From: Reyranella sp. CPCC 100927
GTDB lineage: Bacteria > Pseudomonadota > Alphaproteobacteria > Reyranellales > Reyranellaceae
Reading direction: 5' to 3'
Length of the DNA: 45,209 bases
Assembly: GCF_007859315.1 (NCBI RefSeq)
Contig: NZ_VOHA01000037.1
Span: 1-45,209 of the forward strand
The notes beneath the pieces are model-generated. The model saw only the letters and a list, made by a program, of their open reading frames with translations. It did no database searches and was not told where the DNA came from. This document shows positions 24,061-32,511 of the stretch, piece after piece; within the stretch, counting starts at the first letter, position 1, and each line of letters starts with the position of its first letter. The position numbers were made by a program, and so were the translations under genes.

Positions 24061-24888
24061 ATGAGCGGGTTGGGTGATCTGATCGAGCGGCGTTTCGGGG
24101 AGCGAGTCGAGGCCGAGGTGCCGGCCGACAGTGCGTCGACGCTGCATCGCATGCTGGCCCGCGGCGTACGGCGCGCCTTTCTCGACAAGCCGGTCGAGCC
24201 GGCACTGTTGCGCACCTTGTGCGCCGCGGCCCTGTCCTCGCCGACCAAGAGCGACATGCAGCAGGGCGATATCCTCATTCTCGACGATCCGACCCGTCGT
24301 GCCGCGATCTTCGCCACCATGCCCGATCATCCCTGGCTCGCGGCGTCGCCGGTCTTCCTGGTCTTCCTCGGCAACAACCGCCGGCAGCGCCAGATCCACG
24401 ACTGGCGCGGCAAGCCGTTCGCCAACGATCACCTCGATCCTTTCTTCAACGCCGCCGTCGACGGTGCCATCGTGATGGCGACGTTCATCGCCGCCGCCGA
24501 GGCCGTCGGCCTGGGCTGCTGCCCGATCAGCCAGATCCGCAACGAGTCGCGCCTCGTCTCGGATGTGCTGGAACTGCCGGCGCATGTGTTTCCCATCGCC
24601 GGCCTTGCCGTCGGCTGGCCCGCGCGCGAGGGCGAACTGAGCCTGCGCCTGCCGCTGGAGGTGCGCGTGCACCACGATCGCTTCGATGAGACCGACCTGG
24701 CGGCCAAGATCGATGCCTACGACCGGCGCCGCGCCGCCGTGCAACCCTATCGCCGCCAGCGCGACGAGGCACGCTTCGGCCGCGTCGACCTCTACGGATG
24801 GTCGGAAGACAAGGCCCGCCAATACGCCCGCGCCGAGCGCGCCACCTTCGGCGACTACGTGCGCGGCCAGGGCTTCAAGCTGGATTGA
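24061..24888 (+). CDS. Nitroreductase-family FMN protein
   Basis: The 275-aa product shows the nitroreductase fold: RRAFLDKPVEPALLRTLCAA followed by ALSSPTKSDMQQGDILIL in the FMN-binding position, the central helix DGAIVMATFIAAAEAVGLGC, and GCCPISQIRN. These enzymes reduce nitro compounds, quinones or flavins with NAD(P)H. The C-terminal extension (VDLYGWSEDKARQYARAERA) recalls NfsA-type enzymes. It is the only plus-strand gene in the phosphate island and separates the two phoX genes, with no obvious functional link to phosphate. The start ATG is preceded by GGAGGGAAC. Confidence 0.82.
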   Translation: MSGLGDLIERRFGERVEAEVPADSASTLHRMLARGVRRAFLDKPVEPALLRTLCAAALSSPTKSDMQQGDILILDDPTRRAAIFATMPDHPWLAASPVFLVFLGNNRRQRQIHDWRGKPFANDHLDPFFNAAVDGAIVMATFIAAAEAVGLGCCPISQIRNESRLVSDVLELPAHVFPIAGLAVGWPAREGELSLRLPLEVRVHHDRFDETDLAAKIDAYDRRRAAVQPYRRQRDEARFGRVDLYGWSEDKARQYARAERATFGDYVRGQGFKLD

Positions 24889-25033
24889 CCGGGGATAAAA
24901 CTGTGCATCGCGCGTGGATAAGAGACCGCGTGATGTCGACTTTGCCGATTGCTAGACGTCGGAAATAACGGGATAATCCGGTGTCTGCAAAATTCGTCAT
25001 CAGAACGTAACAGACGCCGGCTGGACCGGGCGC

Positions 25034-25067
25034 AAAAAGAACCCCTCTTCGTGGGAAAGAGGGGTTC
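25034..25067 (-). terminator. Rho-independent terminator of the second phoX gene
   Basis: Read on the minus strand, an 11-bp stem (GAACCCCTCTT and AAGAGGGGTTC, at 25067-25057 and 25049-25039) with a 7-base loop is followed directly by TTTTT (25038-25034). It lies 75 bases past the phoX stop. On the plus strand, where the nitroreductase ends 150 bases earlier, no T-run follows the hairpin, so the minus strand is the main user. The rest of the 253-base gap 24889-25141 is AT-richer and holds no gene I can support. Confidence 0.8.
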
Positions 25068-25141
25068 GAGTTTGGCGTCGCGGGCCCGTCAGGGGATGGA
25101 CCAGGCGACGCGCGGGGAAAGCGCAGGCGTTCAGTCCGCTG

Positions 25142-27127
25142 TCATGAGCCGATCTCGCCGCCGTCGTCCTTGGTGATCACCACCACCGAGGGCCGCGGTG
25201 GCACGCCGTCCTTGAAGTCGGGCCAGCGCGTGGCCGGCGTGTCGTAGTTCGAGCCCTTCACGCCGTCGACTGCCGGGTGCTGCACGGAGACGAAGAAGGT
25301 CTTGCCGTCGGGCGTGAATTCCGGACCGCACATCTCGGCGCCGATCGGCACCGCGAAGAAGCACTTGGTGACATAGGCCGACGCACCCTCGGTCTCGCAG
25401 GCCCAGATGCCGTCGGCGATGCCGGTGCGCGGCCAGTCGGTGCCCTGGTCGGTCGCGATCCACAGCCGGCCCTGGGGGTCGAAGGCGATGTTGTCGGGGC
25501 ACGAGAACCAGCCGCCGTTGGAGATCCCCTGCGGATACTTGGCGCCGTGCTCGGGCTTGTTCGGATCGCCGGCCAGCAGCGGCAGTTCCCAGCGGAACGT
25601 GTCGGCGGCGTGGTCGGCATCCTTGCCGCGGCCGCCGGGCGGCTGCAGCGCCACGATCTGGCCGTAGTAGTTCTTGGCCCGCGGGTTGACCGCGTCGACC
25701 TGCTCGGGCGTGCGGTCGCTGTTGTTGGTCAGCACGACATAGACGACGCCGGTCACCGGGTTGGCCTCGATGTCCTCGGGCCGGTCCATCTTGGTGGCGC
25801 CCATCAGGTCGGCGGCGCGGCGGGCCTCGATCTGCACATCGGCCTGCGAGGCAAAGCCGTTGGCGGCGTTGAGCGGGCCTTCGCCGTGACGCAGCTTCAG
25901 CCAGCGCACCGTGCCGTCGGCGTCGAAACGGGCCACCGACAAGGTGCCGTGGTCGAGCAGCTCGCGATTGGCGCCGCGGTTGGTCGCATCGAAGCGGCCG
26001 TCGGAGACGAAGCGGTAGACGTACTCGAACTTTTCGTCGTCGCCGCAATAGACCACCACGCGGCCATCGTTGTTGACCACGACCGTACCGGCTTCGTGCT
26101 TGAAGCGACCCAGCGCGGTTCGTTTCACCGGCATCGACATCGGGTCGTAGGGATCGATCTCGACCAGCCAGCCGAAGCGGTTGGCCTCGTTCGGCTCCTT
26201 GGCGACGTCGAAGCGCGCATCGTGTCTGGCCCACCAGGGGTAGACCGTGCCCTTGCCGCCGACACCGAAGCGGCGGTGGTTGGCGGCTTCCGGACCGCTG
26301 GTCTCGCCGCTGAAATACATATGGATGTTTTCTTCGCCGGTCAGGATGGTGCCCCACGGCGTCTTGCCGCCGGAGCAGTTGTTCATCATGCCCAGCACCG
26401 ACGTGCCGGTGGGATCCGCCGCGGTCTTCAGCCGGTCATGCCCGGCCGCCGGTCCGCCGATGCGCATCGGCGTCGTGGCGGTGACGCGCCGGGCGTAGCG
26501 GCTGTCGGGCACCACGGACCACGTACCGTTCTCCTTGCGGACTTCCATCACCGAGCCGCCATGGGCCGCCATCTCGGCCTTGGTGCGGTCGGCGGTCATC
26601 TTCTCGCCGATGGTGTCCTTGGTCAGGCCCGACCACATGAAGTCCGGGTTGGTGTACTCGTGGTTCACCCACAAGAGCCCATGCTCGGCATTGGCCGAGC
26701 CCGCCGGCAGCGGCAGGTAGCCGATGAAGTCGTTGTTGTAGCCGAACTGTTTGGCCTGCGCGTCGGCGGTGACATTCGCGGGATCGAAGGCCGGGGCGCC
26801 CGGCAGCACCGGGTCACCCCAGCGCATGAGGATACGGGCCGTGTAGCCCGGCGCGACGTGATGCGTGGGCGAGACGGCGCTCGACGTTTCGGTGAAGCTC
26901 AGCGTGGTCTCGCCCGACGCGGCAACCGCCGGCCGCGGCCGGATGCCCGCCAGCGCGCCGGTGCCTGCCGCGGTTGCCAGCAGGGCGAGGCCGCGCAGCG
27001 CATCGCGCCGCCGCAGACGGCGCGCCACGATGTCATCAAGGCTGGGATTGGGCGTGTTGTTGCGACCGACCGCATCGACCGGATCGTCGAAGCACAGCGC
27101 TGATGGCCGCTGCTCGGATGACGGCAT
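25142..27127 (-). CDS. phoX: PhoX-family (DUF839) alkaline phosphatase, second paralogue
   Basis: The 661-aa product is a full-length paralogue of the phosphatase at 22043-24004. It shares the N-terminal DDPVDAVGRN element and has a twin-arginine region (RLRRRDALRGLALL, about residues 37-50). It retains NHEYT (155-159), Cys251 followed by GGKTPWGT, and EEN (265-267). It would be exported folded by Tat and release phosphate from organic esters. It lies downstream of phoB on the same strand, 265 bases away, and has its own PHO-box-like sequence, so it is probably a directly PhoB-controlled gene. The ATG at 27125-27127 gives the expected N-terminus. Confidence 0.9.
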   Translation of the reverse strand: MPSSEQRPSALCFDDPVDAVGRNNTPNPSLDDIVARRLRRRDALRGLALLATAAGTGALAGIRPRPAVAASGETTLSFTETSSAVSPTHHVAPGYTARILMRWGDPVLPGAPAFDPANVTADAQAKQFGYNNDFIGYLPLPAGSANAEHGLLWVNHEYTNPDFMWSGLTKDTIGEKMTADRTKAEMAAHGGSVMEVRKENGTWSVVPDSRYARRVTATTPMRIGGPAAGHDRLKTAADPTGTSVLGMMNNCSGGKTPWGTILTGEENIHMYFSGETSGPEAANHRRFGVGGKGTVYPWWARHDARFDVAKEPNEANRFGWLVEIDPYDPMSMPVKRTALGRFKHEAGTVVVNNDGRVVVYCGDDEKFEYVYRFVSDGRFDATNRGANRELLDHGTLSVARFDADGTVRWLKLRHGEGPLNAANGFASQADVQIEARRAADLMGATKMDRPEDIEANPVTGVVYVVLTNNSDRTPEQVDAVNPRAKNYYGQIVALQPPGGRGKDADHAADTFRWELPLLAGDPNKPEHGAKYPQGISNGGWFSCPDNIAFDPQGRLWIATDQGTDWPRTGIADGIWACETEGASAYVTKCFFAVPIGAEMCGPEFTPDGKTFFVSVQHPAVDGVKGSNYDTPATRWPDFKDGVPPRPSVVVITKDDGGEIGS

Positions 27128-27201
27128 GGTGGCGCCTCGCGAACTTCCTCTCGTGCAGGGTGCGGTCTACGGGGACCGGGTTGCCTGCCGATGACCACCC
27201 C

Positions 27202-27219
27202 ATGTCAGGGGAGTGACAG
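27202..27219 (-). promoter_or_regulatory. Candidate PHO box upstream of the second phoX
   Basis: On the minus strand the 18 bases read CTGTCACTCCCCTGACAT. They match the PHO-box form CTGTCAT-N4-CTGTCAT with the first half 6 of 7 and the second half 6 of 7. The site lies 75 bases upstream of the phoX ATG, an appropriate distance for PhoB activation. PhoB is encoded next to it. No good -10 hexamer can be assigned. Confidence 0.6.
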
Positions 27220-27265
27220 TCTGTGGAGACCGTGGATGGCGCTGTGGATATGAGGAAAAGTTTGT

Positions 27266-27388
27266 CCTCCCCACGAAGTGGGGAGGTGCCCCGAAGGGGC
27301 GGAGGGGATCCGACGTGGTCTGAGTAATGGAGACCACGTCGGATCCCCATCCGGCCTTCGGCCACCTTCCCCACTTACGTGGGGAAGG
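27266..27388. repeat. Multi-hairpin palindromic element between phoB and phoX
   Basis: Several hairpins follow each other. They are CCTCCCCAC-gaa-GTGGGGAGG (27266-27286), GCCCC-gaa-GGGGC (27288-27300), a perfect 18-bp stem with a 9-base loop (27304-27321 and 27331-27348), and CCTTCCCCAC-ttac-GTGGGGAAGG (27365-27388). The outer hairpins also pair with each other. The element starts 5 bases past the phoB stop and probably ends or attenuates the pst-pho transcript while separating it from the phoX promoter. Confidence 0.75.
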
Positions 27389-27392
27389 GATA

Positions 27393-28094
27393 TCACCCGC
27401 CCTGGGCGTCCAGCGCGTAGCCGGCGGCGCGCACCGTGCGGATCAGGTCGGGCTGTCCCTCGATGTTCAGGGCAACCCGCAGCCGACGGATGTGGACGTC
27501 GACCGTGCGGGCCTCGATGTAGACATCGCGGCCCCAGACCGAGTCCAGCAGCTGCTCGCGGGTGAACACACGGCCGGGATGCTCCATGAAGTGCCGCAAC
27601 AGCCGGAACTCGGTCGGTCCCAGATGCACGGCCTTGCCCTGGCGCGTGACGCGATGCTGCACCAGGTCCATGGTGAGATCGGCGTAGCTCAGCACCTCGT
27701 CGGCCAGCGCCGGACGGATGCGGCGCAGCACGGCGCGGATGCGCGCGATCAGCTCGGCCGGCGAGAACGGCTTGCTGACATAGTCGTCGGCGCCGGCATC
27801 CAGGCCGCGGACGCGGTCGTGCTCCTCGCCGCGCGCGGTCAGCACGATGATCGGGATGTTGGCCGTGCCCGGTGCGCGGCGCAGCTGGCGGCAGACCTCG
27901 ATGCCCGACATTAGTGGCAGCATCCAGTCGAGCAGGACCAGGTCGGGCCGGTCCTCGTCGATGGCGCGCATTGCCGCCTCGCCGTCGCCGGCGGCCGACA
28001 CGCGGTAGCCGGCACGCTCGAGGTTGTAGCGCAGCAACTCGACCAGAGGCGCTTCGTCCTCGACGACCAGGATGTGCGTTTTATTGGCGCTCAT
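27393..28094 (-). CDS. phoB: Phosphate regulon response regulator
   Basis: The 233-aa product has an N-terminal receiver domain (ILVVEDEAPLVELL; phosphoacceptor aspartate in LVLLDWMLPLMSG; Lys in YVSKPFSP) and a C-terminal OmpR/PhoB winged helix (LGPTEFRLLRHFMEHPGRVF, then RTVDVHIRRLR). The length and motifs fit PhoB. It is phosphorylated by PhoR under phosphate starvation and binds PHO boxes. The ATG at 28092-28094 begins the receiver domain; the upstream in-frame residues are low-complexity and unlike the family. It is the last gene of the phoR-pst-phoU-phoB run, 37 bases after phoU. Confidence 0.94.
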   Translation of the reverse strand: MSANKTHILVVEDEAPLVELLRYNLERAGYRVSAAGDGEAAMRAIDEDRPDLVLLDWMLPLMSGIEVCRQLRRAPGTANIPIIVLTARGEEHDRVRGLDAGADDYVSKPFSPAELIARIRAVLRRIRPALADEVLSYADLTMDLVQHRVTRQGKAVHLGPTEFRLLRHFMEHPGRVFTREQLLDSVWGRDVYIEARTVDVHIRRLRVALNIEGQPDLIRTVRAAGYALDAQGG

Positions 28095-28131
28095 GCCGAT
28101 AGGGGATCGGTCGGCGCCGGGGGGCGTGATT

Positions 28132-28818
28132 TCATGAAGTCCCACGGGGTCGCTCCTCGACGACCTCCTCTCCGGTCCAGCGGAAGAGGAGGAGTTCGGC
28201 GATATTGGTGGCGTGGTCACCGATGCGTTCGATGTTCTTGGCCATGAACATCAATTGTGTGCAGGCCGAGATGGTACGGGCATCCTCCATCATGTAGGTC
28301 AAGAGTTCACGCACGAGGCTGTGGTAGACGTCGTCGACATCGGCATCGCGCGTCCATACCGCCCGCGCCCGGGCGTCATCCTTCGACGACAATGCGTCGA
28401 GCACGTCCTTCAGCAGGTTCTGCACCAGGCGCCCCAGCCGGTCGACGCCGTTCAGCGCCAGTGGCGGCGTGGTCATCGTCTGGATCTGCAGCGAGCGCTT
28501 GGCGACGTTCTTGGCATAATCGGCGATGCGCTCCAGCGCGCTCGCGATCTTGATCGAGGTCACGATCAGGCGCAGGTCGTTGGCCATCGGCTGGCGCAGC
28601 GCCAGCAGGCGGATAACCTGATTCTGCACCGCGCGGTCAAGCTCGTCGACGCGGTTGTCGGCCTTCATGACCTTCTCGGCGGTCTCCGAATTGCGCTCGC
28701 GCAGCGCTGCCAGCGCCATCGCGAGCTGCGATTCGGCCAGGCCGCCCATCTCGGAGATGGAGGCATCGAGCTTCTCCAGCTCGTCGTCGAAACGCTTGAC
28801 CAGATGTTCGGCGGGCAT
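28132..28818 (-). CDS. phoU: Phosphate signaling regulator PhoU
   Basis: The 228-aa helical protein contains two PhoU repeats, each a three-helix bundle. The metal-binding-like motifs are seen as SALERIADYAKNVAKR and MAKNIERIGDHATNIAE. PhoU couples the Pst transporter state to PhoR, repressing the regulon when phosphate is plentiful. The start at 28816-28818 (MPAEHLVKRFDDELEKL) is the conserved N-terminus. It lies 17 bases after pstB. Its length is normal and both repeats are intact. Confidence 0.94.
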   Translation of the reverse strand: MPAEHLVKRFDDELEKLDASISEMGGLAESQLAMALAALRERNSETAEKVMKADNRVDELDRAVQNQVIRLLALRQPMANDLRLIVTSIKIASALERIADYAKNVAKRSLQIQTMTTPPLALNGVDRLGRLVQNLLKDVLDALSSKDDARARAVWTRDADVDDVYHSLVRELLTYMMEDARTISACTQLMFMAKNIERIGDHATNIAELLLFRWTGEEVVEERPRGTS

Positions 28819-28835
28819 TGTTGCTCTCCCAGAAC

Positions 28836-29651
28836 TCAGCCGAACCGGCCGGTGATGTAGGCCTGCGTGCGCTCTTCCTTCGGGTTGGTGAAGATCTGCG
28901 ACGTGTCGCCGACCTCCACCAGGTCGCCGAGATGGAAGAATGCCGTACGCTGCGAAACGCGGGCCGCCTGCTGCATGGAGTGCGTCACGATCACGATCGT
29001 GAAGTTCTCGCGCAGCTCGTCGATCAGCTCCTCGATTCTGGCCGTGGCGATCGGGTCGAGCGCCGAACAAGGCTCGTCCATCAGGATCACCTCGGGGCTG
29101 ACGGCGATCGCGCGCGCGATGCACAGGCGCTGCTGCTGGCCGCCGGACAGGCCGGTGCCCGGCTTGTCCAGGCGGTCCTTCACTTCGTTCCACAGGCCGG
29201 CGCGGGTGAGGCTGCCCTCGACGATCTCGTCCAGTTCTTCCTTCCCCGAGGCGATGCCGTGGATCTTGGGGCCGTAGGCCACGTTCTCGTAGATCGACTT
29301 GGGGAACGGGTTGGGCTTCTGGAACACCATGCCGACGCGGGCGCGCAGCTGCACCACGTCGATGCGGCGATCATAGATGTCGTCGCCGTCGATCTCGATC
29401 TTGCCTTCGATGCGGCAACCCTCGACGACGTCGTTCATGCGGTTCATGCAGCGCAGGAAGGTCGACTTGCCGCAGCCCGACGGGCCGATCAGTGCCGTCA
29501 CCTCACGCTCATGGATATCGAGGTCGACGCCGTGCAGCGCCTCCTTCTCACCGTAGAAGACTTTGACGCCGCGCGAGATGACCTTGGGCGACCGGTTCGT
29601 CGACACGACGTCGTTGGTCACGCTGACCGGTTTCATGGCAATCGTATTCAT
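28836..29651 (-). CDS. pstB: Phosphate ABC transporter ATP-binding protein
   Basis: The 271-aa product has Walker [10 protein letters not shown], the PstB-specific Q-loop [19 protein letters not shown], signature [15 protein letters not shown], Walker [13 protein letters not shown] and the switch His in [13 protein letters not shown]. The C-terminal ITGRFG is typical. It energises high-affinity phosphate uptake. The start is the ATG at 29649-29651, with the next Met (29636) as a weaker option. It lies 11 bases after pstA. Confidence 0.95.
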   Translation of the reverse strand: MNTIAMKPVSVTNDVVSTNRSPKVISRGVKVFYGEKEALHGVDLDIHEREVTALIGPSGCGKSTFLRCMNRMNDVVEGCRIEGKIEIDGDDIYDRRIDVVQLRARVGMVFQKPNPFPKSIYENVAYGPKIHGIASGKEELDEIVEGSLTRAGLWNEVKDRLDKPGTGLSGGQQQRLCIARAIAVSPEVILMDEPCSALDPIATARIEELIDELRENFTIVIVTHSMQQAARVSQRTAFFHLGDLVEVGDTSQIFTNPKEERTQAYITGRFG

Positions 29652-29662
29652 CACAGTTCCCC

Positions 29663-30988
29663 CTACCACCGGCGCTCGAACCGGCGGCGCAGCACGACCG
29701 CGGCGGCATTCATGACAATCAGGAAGACCAGCAGGATCAGAATGGCGGCCGATGTGCGTTCGACGAACGCCCGCTCCGACGCGCCGGCCCACATGTAGAT
29801 CTGCACCGGCAGCGCGGTGGCCGGATCGAACGGCGTCGCCGGCGTGGCGACCACGAAGGCCACCATGCCGATCAGCAGCAGCGGCGCCGTTTCACCCAGC
29901 GCGCGCGCCATGCCGATGATCGTGCCGGTCAGGATGCCGGGCAGCGCCAGCGGCACCACGTGGTGCGTGATCACCTGCATCTTGGAGGCCCCGACACCCA
30001 GCGCTGCTTCGCGGATCGACGGCGGTACCGCCTTGATCGAGGCGCGCGTGGCGATGATCACCACCGGCAAGGTCATCAGCGCCAGCACCAGGCCGCCGAC
30101 CACCGGCGCCGAGCGCGGCATGCCGAAGAAGTTCAGGAAGATCGCCAGCCCCAGCAGGCCGAACACGATCGACGGGACCGCGGCGAGGTTGTTGATGTTG
30201 ACCTCGATCAGGTCGGTCCACCGGTTGCGCGGCGCGAACTCCTCGAGATAGACGGCGGCGGCGACACCGACCGGCAGGGCGGTCAGCAGCACCACCAGCA
30301 TCATGTAGAGCGAACCGATGATGGCCACGCCCATGCCGGCCTGCTCGGGATCGCTCGATGCGCCGTTGACGAACAGCGCGGTGTTGAAGCGCTTCTCCAG
30401 GCGGCCGTCGGCCACCAGCTTGTCGGTCCAGGCGATCTGCCGGTCGTTGAGCCGGCGCTGGTTCTCGGGCAGATCGCGTGAGATCTGGCCTTTGATCAGG
30501 GTGTCGACGTCGGCGGCGGCCGAGACCCACACCGACACCGTCTTGCCGATCAGCGACGGATCGGCCAGCACCCGGTTGCGCAACTCGGTATCGGCGCCGT
30601 TGGACAGCAGCGCATAGGCGTCGCGCCGCTCGCCGCGATCGCTGCCGACACCCAGCGTTGTGCGCAGGGCGGTGCGCAGCAGCGCCGTATAGTCGGCGGT
30701 GCGCAGCGCGTTGTCGTCGACCTGCCCGCCAGGGGCCACGGTCGCGGCATCGAGTGTCACGTCCAGCCGCATTTTGCTCTGCTGCAAGGCGCCATAGCCT
30801 TGCAGGATCAGCGTGACGAACAGCCACGCCAGGAAGAACAGGCCGAAGGCGATCGCCGCGATGCCGTAGGCACGGAACCGCCGCTCGGCGGCATAGCGGG
30901 AGCGCACGCGTTTCTTGTCGAGCACGAGCTTGCGTGGGGCGCTGGTCGCGGAGTCCGCAACAGTCATGGGAAGGGCCGAGTCGGTCAT
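29663..30988 (-). CDS. pstA: Phosphate ABC transporter permease PstA, long form with N-terminal extension
   Basis: The 441-aa product is longer than enterobacterial PstA (about 296 aa). The extra N-terminal part (about residues 30-190) has one membrane segment and a large soluble region, as in alphaproteobacterial PstA with the DUF3333 domain. The C-terminal permease half carries [20 protein letters not shown] and the EAA loop [19 protein letters not shown]. The start at ATG 30986-30988 leaves a 19-base gap to pstC; a GTG at 31024 would overlap pstC. It pairs with PstC to form the phosphate channel. Confidence 0.92.
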   Translation of the reverse strand: MTDSALPMTVADSATSAPRKLVLDKKRVRSRYAAERRFRAYGIAAIAFGLFFLAWLFVTLILQGYGALQQSKMRLDVTLDAATVAPGGQVDDNALRTADYTALLRTALRTTLGVGSDRGERRDAYALLSNGADTELRNRVLADPSLIGKTVSVWVSAAADVDTLIKGQISRDLPENQRRLNDRQIAWTDKLVADGRLEKRFNTALFVNGASSDPEQAGMGVAIIGSLYMMLVVLLTALPVGVAAAVYLEEFAPRNRWTDLIEVNINNLAAVPSIVFGLLGLAIFLNFFGMPRSAPVVGGLVLALMTLPVVIIATRASIKAVPPSIREAALGVGASKMQVITHHVVPLALPGILTGTIIGMARALGETAPLLLIGMVAFVVATPATPFDPATALPVQIYMWAGASERAFVERTSAAILILLVFLIVMNAAAVVLRRRFERRW

Positions 30989-31007
30989 GGTGTGTGTTCC
31001 GGGCGCA

Positions 31008-32387
31008 TCAATCGTACTGTTCACGGTATTTGCGCACGATATGGAGCGCGTAGATGTTCAGGCCCAAGGTGACGACGAACAGGGTCAGGCCGAGTGCGAA
31101 GGCCACCAGGGTCTGCGGGCTGTTGAATTCCAGGTCACCCGTCAGCTGGCTCACGATCTTCACCGTGACGGTGGTCACCGAGTCGAACGGGTTGAGCGTC
31201 ATCTTGGCGGCGATGCCCGCAGCCATGACCACGATCATGGTTTCGCCGATGGCGCGCGATACCGCCAGCAGCACGCTGCCGACAATGCCGGGCAGTGCCG
31301 CCGGGAACACCACGCGCTTGATGGTCTCCGATTGGGTCGCGCCCAGCGCGTAGGAGCCGTCGCGCAGCGACTGCGGTACGGCGTTGATGATGTCGTCCGA
31401 TAGCGACGACACGAACGGGATGATCATCACGCCCATCACGACGCCGGCGGTGAGCGCGCTTGTCGCCGAAATGTCGAGCCCGACCGAGGCGCCAAGGTCG
31501 CGGAACAGCGGGCCCAGGGTGGTCAGGGCGAAGAAGCCGTAGACCACGGTCGGGATGCCGGCCAGGATCTCCAGCAGCGGCTTGACCCAGGCGCGCACAT
31601 TCTTGTGGGCGTATTCCGACAGGTAGATCGCCGACAGCAGGCCGATCGGCACCGCCACGAGCATCGAGATCAGCGAGATGAAGATCGTGCCCCACAGCAG
31701 CGGGATCAGGCCGAACTGGCCGGCCGAGCCGTCGCGACCCACGGCGGTGAAGCGCGGATCCCATACCGTGCCGAAGAAGAAGTCCTGCGGCGGCACCATC
31801 GAGAAGAAGTGCAGCGTCTCGAACAGCATCGAGAAGACGATGCCGACGGTGGTCAGGATCGCGATCGCCGAGCAGGCGATCAGCAGCCAGACGGCGGCGC
31901 GTTCGACGTCGTTGCGTGCCCGCAGCGCCGGGTTGACCTTGCGCCAGGCGAAGAAGAAGCCGACCGCAGCCAGGCCGATCACCAGGACGGTCATCGCCCA
32001 GCTCGAGGTCGCACGCAGCGACAGCAGGCGGGCGGCCGCTTCCTTGGCATAGGCCGGCGGCTCGCCGACCACGGCGCGCCCGTTGGCGAGATTGTCGATG
32101 GTGGTGAGCACCAGGCTGAGCTTGTCCGATGACAGCGTGCGCACGTCGTCGGGCAGGCTGTTGCGCACCACCATGTCGATGACCGTCGGCTGGGCGATGA
32201 CCCACAGCGCCAGCAGCAGCAACGCCGGCACCGCAGCCCACATCGCGACGTAGGTGCCGTAGTAGGGTGGGCGCGAATGCAAGGTGCGTGCGTGCCCGTC
32301 CGCCGTGGCGAGCGCCCGCTGACGGCCGACGGCAAAACTGGCCAGCATCATCAGCAGAAGGGCGGCGAGCACGAGGGTGCTGGACAT
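31008..32387 (-). CDS. pstC: Phosphate ABC transporter permease PstC, long form
   Basis: The 459-aa product is longer than E. coli PstC (319 aa), with an extra N-terminal pair of membrane segments and a loop of about 100 residues, as usual in alphaproteobacteria. The permease core includes GLIPLLWGTIFISLISMLVA, the phosphate-channel region LEILAGIPTVVYGFFAL, and the EAA-type loop SLRDGSYALGATQSETIKRV. It forms the inner-membrane channel with PstA. A 124-base spacer with a strong hairpin separates it from pstS upstream. Confidence 0.93.
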   Translation of the reverse strand: MSSTLVLAALLLMMLASFAVGRQRALATADGHARTLHSRPPYYGTYVAMWAAVPALLLLALWVIAQPTVIDMVVRNSLPDDVRTLSSDKLSLVLTTIDNLANGRAVVGEPPAYAKEAAARLLSLRATSSWAMTVLVIGLAAVGFFFAWRKVNPALRARNDVERAAVWLLIACSAIAILTTVGIVFSMLFETLHFFSMVPPQDFFFGTVWDPRFTAVGRDGSAGQFGLIPLLWGTIFISLISMLVAVPIGLLSAIYLSEYAHKNVRAWVKPLLEILAGIPTVVYGFFALTTLGPLFRDLGASVGLDISATSALTAGVVMGVMIIPFVSSLSDDIINAVPQSLRDGSYALGATQSETIKRVVFPAALPGIVGSVLLAVSRAIGETMIVVMAAGIAAKMTLNPFDSVTTVTVKIVSQLTGDLEFNSPQTLVAFALGLTLFVVTLGLNIYALHIVRKYREQYD

Positions 32388-32472
32388 GGAATTCCCCGGA
32401 GACAGCCGTGATGGTCGTTAAATCTGTCGTCCCAAAAGCAGCGGCGGATCGCTGGCTGCGCTTGGGGTGACA

Positions 32473-32502
32473 GACCGGCGCGGCGTCATGGCCGCGCCGG
32501 TC
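32473..32502 (-). promoter_or_regulatory. pstS-pstC intergenic hairpin (likely attenuator or mRNA stabiliser)
   Basis: A 12-bp perfect stem (32473-32484 with 32491-32502, GACCGGCGCGGC) with a 6-base loop lies 10 bases past the pstS stop. No T-run follows on the minus strand, so it is not a standard terminator. Such a hairpin would allow more pstS than pstC message, as the binding protein is needed in excess. This role is inferred from position. Confidence 0.55.
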
Positions 32503-32511
32503 CACGCGGCA

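Noticed and set aside
25039-25067. Hairpin as terminator for the plus-strand nitroreductase
   Set aside because: On the plus strand no T-run follows the stem and the gene ends 150 bases earlier. The T-run is on the minus strand, serving phoX.
25277-27103. Long plus-strand open frame (608 codons) opposite the second phoX
   Set aside because: Same reasoning: antisense to a well-supported phosphatase gene, with a composition typical of complementary-strand frames.
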